Positions 59,654-64,000 of a stretch of 64,000 nucleotides of DNA are shown here, one piece after another. This DNA is from Ventricola sp051883735. GTDB lineage: Bacteria; Bacillota; Clostridia; Christensenellales; Aristaeellaceae. Numbering within the stretch: position 1 is the first letter of the stretch; the number at the start of each line of letters is the position of its first letter. The position numbers were made by a program, and so were the translations under genes. The notes beneath the pieces are model-generated. The model had not been told where the DNA came from, ran no database searches, and saw only the letters and a program-made list of their open reading frames with translations. The stretch lies in NCBI GenBank assembly GCA_051883735.1, contig JBJEUH010000077.1, positions 1-64,000 on the forward strand, read 5' to 3'.

Positions 59654-61897
59654 TCACATCATGCTCCCCGGGTTGACCTGGCACACGCACGCGCAGCGCT
59701 CCAGCGGCGTCCTGGCGATCTCGCTCATCTTGCCCACGGCCTCCTGGCAGACGGACTTGTCCACGATCTTGAGCGCGACCTGCCAGCGGCTCTTGCCCTT
59801 GATGCGCTTCACCGGGCAGGGCATCACGCGCAGGGAAACCACGTATTTGCGCAGATAGGCGCGCCGCTCCAAAAACGCCTCCATCTGGCGCATGGCGCTT
59901 TCCGCGGCAGACTGTGCGTCCGCTTCGCGATCGGCCTCATAGAGCAGGCGGGCGATGAGCGTGTACGGCGGATAGAGCGCGCGCTTTCTGCGCACCATCT
60001 CCGCCTCGTAAAACGCGCGGTAATCCTGGCGGCTGGCCGTCTCGATCGCGTAGTGCTCCGGGTCGTAGGTCTGCAGAAAGACCTCGCCCGGCGTATCCGC
60101 GCGGCCCGCGCGCCCGGCGACCTGCGTGAGCAGCTGGAACGTCCTCTCGGCAGACCTGTAGTCCGGGAGCTTCAGCATCGCGTCGGCGGCGACGATGCCG
60201 ACCATCGTCACGTTCGGGAAGTCGAGGCCCTTGGCGATCATCTGCGTGCCCACCAGGATCCGCGCCTCGCCCCGGCGGAACTGCGTAAGGAGCCGCTCAT
60301 GCGCGTCCTTCTGGCGCGTGGTGTCGTTGTCCATGCGCAGCACCGGAACCTCCGGGAAAAACCGCTTCACTTCCTCCTCCACGCGCTGCGTGCCCGTGCC
60401 GAAATACTTGATGTATTTGCTCCCGCATTCCGGGCAGACCATCGGTACGGGCTGCTCCTGCCCGCAGTAGTGGCAGCGCAGCACGCTCCCCGCGCTGTGG
60501 TACGTCATGGAGACGTCGCACTGGGTGCAGGTGACGGTATAGCCGCAGCTGCGGCAGGAGACAAACGTCGAGTAGCCGCGCCGGTTGACGAACAGAATCG
60601 CCTGCTTGCCCGCGTCCAGGCAGCGCTTCAGGCCATCCAGCAGCGCGCCGGAGAAGACCGACCGGTTGCCCTGGGCCAGCTCCTTGCGCATATCGACGAC
60701 GTGCACCTCGGGCATCGGGCGGTTGTTGACGCGCCGGGGCATGGTGAGCAGCGTCAGGTCGCCCCGGCCCGCGAGCGCAAAGGAGCGCATGCTCGGCGTG
60801 GCGCTGGCCAGCAGCAGCACGGCCCCCTCCCGCTCACAGCGCATGCGCGCCAGCTCGCGCGCGTCGTAGCGCGGCGTGTTGTCCGCGATGTAGCTGCCCT
60901 CGTGCTCCTCGTCGATGATGATGAGGCCCACGTTCTCCAGCGGCGCGAAGATCGCCGAGCGCGCGCCGATGACCACGCGCACGTCGCCCCGGCGGATGCG
61001 CCGCCACTCGTCGTAGCGCTCGCCCGGGGACAGGCGCGAGTGCAGCACAGCCGCGTCCTCGCCAAAGCGGGAGCGGAACCACAGGACCATCTGCGGGGTC
61101 AGCGCGATCTCCGGCACGAGCACAATCGCCGTCTTGCCCAGCTGGGCCGCGTGGCGCACGGCGCGGATGAACACCTCGGTCTTGCCGCTGCCCGTCACGC
61201 CGTAGAGCAGAAACGCGCCCTTCCCCTCCGTCACCGCGGGCAGAAGCGCGCTGAGCACATCCTGCTGCTGGCGCGTGAGCTGCGGGTCCTGCGCGGCCAG
61301 GCGCTCCATCGCGCCGTACGGGCTGCGCAGCACCTCGCGCTTCTCCAGCTTCACAAAGCCCATTTCACGCAGCGCGTGAAGGGCCGGACGGACGTCGCCC
61401 AGACGCGCGCGCAGCGTCTCGCAGGGCAGCTCGCCGTCTTCGCTCTCCATCAGCAGGCTCAGCACGGCGGCGCGCTTGGGCGCGCGCTTCTGGGCGGCGA
61501 GCACCTGCGCACGCACGGCGGGCTCCACCGTCAGCACCGCGACCTCCTTCGTCTTCTCCGCGATGCGCTCGCCGCGCATCTGCGCCGGGAACATCAGCCG
61601 AAGCGCCTGCGCCAGCGTGCAGAACGACGTCTCCTTGATCTCCTTCGCCAGCTCGAGCAGGGCGGGCAGCACGGCGGGATAGTCCTCCAGCGTGCCTGTG
61701 ACGTCCCTCACGCGGCTCTCCGGCAGGTCGCAGGACTCCTCCATCCCCACGACCACGCCTTCCACCTGCCGCTGGCGGCCGAAGGGAACGCGCACGCGCA
61801 TGCCGGGGCACAGGCTGAGCCCCTTGGGCACGCGGTAGGTGAATACACGGTCCACATCCTCGTGCGCGATATCCACAATCACCTGACAAAACGGCAT
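59654..61897 (-). CDS. priA: primosomal protein N' (replication restart helicase PriA)
   Basis: A 747-aa superfamily 2 helicase. An N-terminal 3'-DNA-binding domain is followed by Walker A GVTGSGKT (233-240), DEEH (329-332), and two zinc sites using C448, C451, C457, C460, C475, C478, C488 and C491. It reloads the replisome at stalled forks. GGGAGG before the ATG at 61897 fixes the start, under its own promoter at 61928-61956. In Bacillus priA directly precedes def; here other genes have come between. Confidence 0.96.
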   Translation of the reverse strand: MPFCQVIVDIAHEDVDRVFTYRVPKGLSLCPGMRVRVPFGRQRQVEGVVVGMEESCDLPESRVRDVTGTLEDYPAVLPALLELAKEIKETSFCTLAQALRLMFPAQMRGERIAEKTKEVAVLTVEPAVRAQVLAAQKRAPKRAAVLSLLMESEDGELPCETLRARLGDVRPALHALREMGFVKLEKREVLRSPYGAMERLAAQDPQLTRQQQDVLSALLPAVTEGKGAFLLYGVTGSGKTEVFIRAVRHAAQLGKTAIVLVPEIALTPQMVLWFRSRFGEDAAVLHSRLSPGERYDEWRRIRRGDVRVVIGARSAIFAPLENVGLIIIDEEHEGSYIADNTPRYDARELARMRCEREGAVLLLASATPSMRSFALAGRGDLTLLTMPRRVNNRPMPEVHVVDMRKELAQGNRSVFSGALLDGLKRCLDAGKQAILFVNRRGYSTFVSCRSCGYTVTCTQCDVSMTYHSAGSVLRCHYCGQEQPVPMVCPECGSKYIKYFGTGTQRVEEEVKRFFPEVPVLRMDNDTTRQKDAHERLLTQFRRGEARILVGTQMIAKGLDFPNVTMVGIVAADAMLKLPDYRSAERTFQLLTQVAGRAGRADTPGEVFLQTYDPEHYAIETASRQDYRAFYEAEMVRRKRALYPPYTLIARLLYEADREADAQSAAESAMRQMEAFLERRAYLRKYVVSLRVMPCPVKRIKGKSRWQVALKIVDKSVCQEAVGKMSEIARTPLERCACVCQVNPGSMM

Positions 61898-61927
61898 GCG
61901 CGATTCCTCCCTGCTTTCAGTCCATTC

Positions 61928-61956
61928 ATTATAGCGTGAACGGACGCCGCTTTCAA
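61928..61956 (-). promoter_or_regulatory. SigA promoter of priA
   Basis: On the minus strand: TTGAAA (61951-61956), a 17-bp spacer and a perfect TATAAT (61928-61933), 30 bp before the start codon. The spacer and most of the -35 belong to a 23-nt sequence repeated at 63414-63436. Confidence 0.88.
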
Positions 61957-61966
61957 GGCGCAAGCG

Positions 61967-63112
61967 TCACCTGAGCGCACAGCCCTCCCGATCCAGCGCT
62001 TTGAAGAATGCGCTCATGGCGGCCAGTCCGTCCTCGAGCTCCTGCGTATCGCCGGCATAGCCGATGCGCATGCTGTACGGCTCCTCAAAGCAGTCGCCCG
62101 GCGTCACAAATGCGCCGGCCTCCCTGTACATCCGCTCGCAAAACGCATAGGACGGGAGATCGAAATCGTAATACACCAGCGCTGTGGTGCCCGCCTGCGG
62201 CTTGTAATAATGCACATGGGGCTCGCTGCGCACCCAGCGGTCCAGAATCGCCAGATTGCCGCGCACCAGCTCGCGGTTGCGCGCAAGGAGCCTGTCGCCG
62301 TGCCGCAGCGCGATATCCGCCAGCGCCTCGTCAAACAGGCCGCAGCTGACCAGATTGTAATCCCTGTGGGACAGGCATGCTCTGATCACCCCGGCGTCGT
62401 GCGTCGCAATCCAGCCAAGGCGCAGGCCGGCCAGCGAAAAGACCTTCGACATGCTGCTGACGGAGATGCCCTTTTCATACAGATCGGCGATGGATTCGCA
62501 CCATTCGTCCTGCTGCGTCAGGTGTCGGTAGACCTCGTCGCAGAGCACATAGGCATCCACGCTGCGGGCAATCTCCACAATCTCCAGCAGCATCTCCCGG
62601 CTCATCAGCGCGCCGGTCGGGTTGTTGGGGTTGTTGATGCAGATCATCTTCGTGCCCGGGACGGCCATCCGCTTCAGCGCCGCCATGTCCGGCAGATAGC
62701 CGTTTTCCTCCGTCAGGTGCAGGGTGCTCACCTGCGCGCCATAGCTCTCCGGAATGGAATACAGCTGCTGATAGGTCGGCATGATGCTGATGACGCGGTC
62801 GCCCGGCTCCAGCAGGGAGTAGAACACATGGTGGTTGGCGCCCGATGCGCCGTGCGTCGGAATGACCTCCTCCGGCCCGATCGTGCGGTACAGACGGCAG
62901 ACGCCCGCCTTGAACGAGGGATTGCCCTCGATATAGCCATAGGTCAGCCGTTTTGCGCCAAAGTCCTGCCAGAACTGCGCCTTGTCCTCCCCGGTCAGCT
63001 CAAACAGCTCGTCAAGCGAGACGGAATCGACGCAGGTCTCCGCGATGTTGTACCTTGCGCCCGTCTCATAGGCGTTCATCCATTCCTCCACCTGAAAAGG
63101 CCTGATCTTCAT
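61967..63112 (-). CDS. class I/II aminotransferase
   Basis: A 381-aa fold-I PLP enzyme. 'NPNNPTG' is at 161-167, the Asp of 'VLCDEVYRHL' near 192, the PLP lysine K223 in 'SMSKVFSLAGLRLGW', and the substrate arginine in 'SMRIGYAG'. Substrate is not clear; the sequence is nearer to capreomycidine-synthase/aspartate-type subgroups than to classical AspC. The ATG at 63112 is favoured (AGGAAGC upstream). A strong promoter and a ~220-nt structured leader precede it. Confidence 0.88.
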   Translation of the reverse strand: MKIRPFQVEEWMNAYETGARYNIAETCVDSVSLDELFELTGEDKAQFWQDFGAKRLTYGYIEGNPSFKAGVCRLYRTIGPEEVIPTHGASGANHHVFYSLLEPGDRVISIMPTYQQLYSIPESYGAQVSTLHLTEENGYLPDMAALKRMAVPGTKMICINNPNNPTGALMSREMLLEIVEIARSVDAYVLCDEVYRHLTQQDEWCESIADLYEKGISVSSMSKVFSLAGLRLGWIATHDAGVIRACLSHRDYNLVSCGLFDEALADIALRHGDRLLARNRELVRGNLAILDRWVRSEPHVHYYKPQAGTTALVYYDFDLPSYAFCERMYREAGAFVTPGDCFEEPYSMRIGYAGDTQELEDGLAAMSAFFKALDREGCALR

Positions 63113-63225
63113 ATGCATGCTTCCTTTCTCTTTTTGCCTCCGAACAGTCCGGCAAACCGAAACCCTCCGGCGCCCGCTGTACGGTTTTTTGCGCAATGCG
63201 CAGCATCGTGGAATGAAAGAAAAGG

Positions 63226-63316
63226 ACTCAGGACTTCGCCTTATAGCGTGCTGTGACGCACGCCGTACCTACGGCGAAATCCTGAACCCTTTTTGACCCC
63301 CACCCGGTGGTGGGGA
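63226..63316 (-). promoter_or_regulatory. structured leader element upstream of the aminotransferase
   Basis: On the minus strand: hairpin CCCCACC/GGTGGGG (63298-63315), then a 13-bp stem with one mismatch (63273-63285 with 63228-63240) enclosing GCGTGC/GCACGC (63246-63263). A competing short stem GCCGTA/TACGGC (63262-63275) excludes the outer stem. A T-rich stretch follows. It looks like a regulatory RNA or a small mobile repeat. Confidence 0.55.
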
Positions 63317-63340
63317 AAGGTCGTTATGCAACTGATTGAC

Positions 63341-63369
63341 AGTATAGTACCTCGCGCACGATTTGTCAA
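63341..63369 (-). promoter_or_regulatory. SigA promoter of the aminotransferase gene
   Basis: On the minus strand: a perfect TTGACA (63364-63369), a 17-bp spacer and TATACT (63341-63346). Transcription should start near 63334, leaving about 220 nt of leader. Confidence 0.88.
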
Positions 63370-63439
63370 TTCCCGGTCTTCACAGCAGGCTGCGCGCTGC
63401 GTCCATCTGCGGCAGCGTGAACGGACGCCGCTTTCAGGA

Positions 63440-63468
63440 TTGCAAAACGACCCGCAACGTGGTACGCT
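63440..63468 (+). promoter_or_regulatory. possible promoter of the WYL regulator
   Basis: TTGCAA (63440-63445), a 17-bp spacer and TACGCT (63463-63468) with TG upstream. The -10 is poor, so this is tentative. Confidence 0.4.
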
Positions 63469-63489
63469 ATGCCAAAGGGAGGGATCGCG

Positions 63490-64000
63490 ATGCAGGCCAG
63501 CCGGATGTTTGAAATGCTGTACATGCTCCTTGAGCGCGAGAGGATGACGGCGTCGGAACTCGCCCAAAGGCTCGAGGTCTCCGTGCGCACGGTGTACCGC
63601 GACGCGCAGGCGCTGTCCGAGGCGGGCGTGCCGGTGTATGCCGAGCGCGGCAAGGGCGGCGGCATCGCCATCCTGCCCTCCTACAAGCTCAGCAAGTCCC
63701 TGCTCAGCGAGGCGGAGCGCCGCAGCATCCTCGCCTCGCTGCAGGCGGCCACGCAGTCCGGTGCGGAGGACGGAGCCGTGCTGCGCAAGCTGCGCGCCTT
63801 CTTCGGCACAGGCGCCTGCGACTGGGTGCAGATCGACTTTGCGGACTGGAGCGGCACGCAGGACCACGACGTCGCCCTGCTCAAGGAGGCAATTCTTGAA
63901 AGCCGCGTGCTGGCGTTCGATTACTACGGCGAATCCGGCGAGAAAACCGAACGCGTGGTCTGTCCGCTGCGGCTCTGGTTCAAGGGACAGGCGTGGTATC
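63490..64000 (+). CDS. YafY-type HTH/WYL-domain transcriptional regulator (partial)
   Basis: The first 170 codons of a gene that runs off the window end. The N terminus is a winged helix ('MTASELAQRLEVSVRTVYRD') followed by 'YAERGKGGGIAIL', the usual link in YafY-like regulators; the WYL domain begins near 'ESRVLAFDYYGESGEKTERVV'. These proteins sense ligands through WYL and control neighbouring genes. GGAGG seven bases before the ATG fixes the start. It is divergent from the aminotransferase gene, a possible target. Confidence 0.9.
   Translation, partial: MQASRMFEMLYMLLERERMTASELAQRLEVSVRTVYRDAQALSEAGVPVYAERGKGGGIAILPSYKLSKSLLSEAERRSILASLQAATQSGAEDGAVLRKLRAFFGTGACDWVQIDFADWSGTQDHDVALLKEAILESRVLAFDYYGESGEKTERVVCPLRLWFKGQAWY

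Overview
The window is a GC-rich, gene-dense chromosomal segment from an endospore-forming Firmicute of the class Clostridia. The evidence is a complete spoIIIA operon, a SigA-type sigma factor, ArgR, Asp23/AmaP, a PASTA-kinase locus, and gene orders shared with Bacillus and Clostridium. A gut Christensenellales-like lineage is possible, but the sequence alone does not settle it. No phage, insertion sequence, CRISPR array, tRNA or 16S/23S rRNA gene was seen.

Layout. At 1-1830 lie a DUF421 membrane protein and a tocopherol-cyclase-like protein (+). From 2056 to 20414 everything is on the minus strand. Read 5' to 3' it runs: the spoIIIAA-AH operon; asp23-amaP-DUF2273-nusB-tsaD-like-folD-xseA-xseB-ispA-DUF212; a ~600-nt structured non-coding RNA; then oapA-dxs-tlyA-nadK-argR-recN. 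The RNA between ispA and oapA/dxs is best explained as OLE RNA, with its own extended -10 promoter and intrinsic terminator. Its neighbour at 8010-8591 is the matching OapA-type membrane partner. At 20519-22825 are thiI and its cysteine desulfurase, followed by a DUF6106-like membrane protein.

At 23675-26991 two plus-strand genes encode a zinc-ribbon membrane protein and a serine hydrolase. At 27115-30712 (-) are lysA, tadA, degV and a lone parB/noc-like gene. At 30780-40894 (-) a run of six polysaccharide genes (four GT2 glycosyltransferases, a pyruvyltransferase, an FrhB-like iron-sulfur protein) is followed by a MATE exporter and comEC. RNase P RNA (rnpB) sits at 41158-41495 under a perfect consensus promoter.

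At 41527-48349 (-) is the macromolecular-synthesis block dgt-dnaG-rpoD-(trmK::nif3 fusion)-zinc ribbon-DUF5655. At 48657-57642 (-) is the classical operon def-fmt-rsmB-rlmN-prpC-prkC-rsgA-rpe-thiN, with many 4-bp start/stop overlaps. At 57884-59210 (+) is a DUF6323/DUF6179 pair. Then come a PNPOx-like protein, priA and an aminotransferase with a structured leader (all -), and the 5' part of a WYL-type regulator (+) that runs off the end.

Points of most interest: the OLE RNA/OapA locus; the fused TrmK-Nif3 protein; a SpoIIIAF reduced to its membrane part; several families of dispersed hairpin repeats, one showing compensatory changes; and the structured leader before the aminotransferase. Starts were chosen from Shine-Dalgarno spacing and overlaps. 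TTG and GTG starts are common here.
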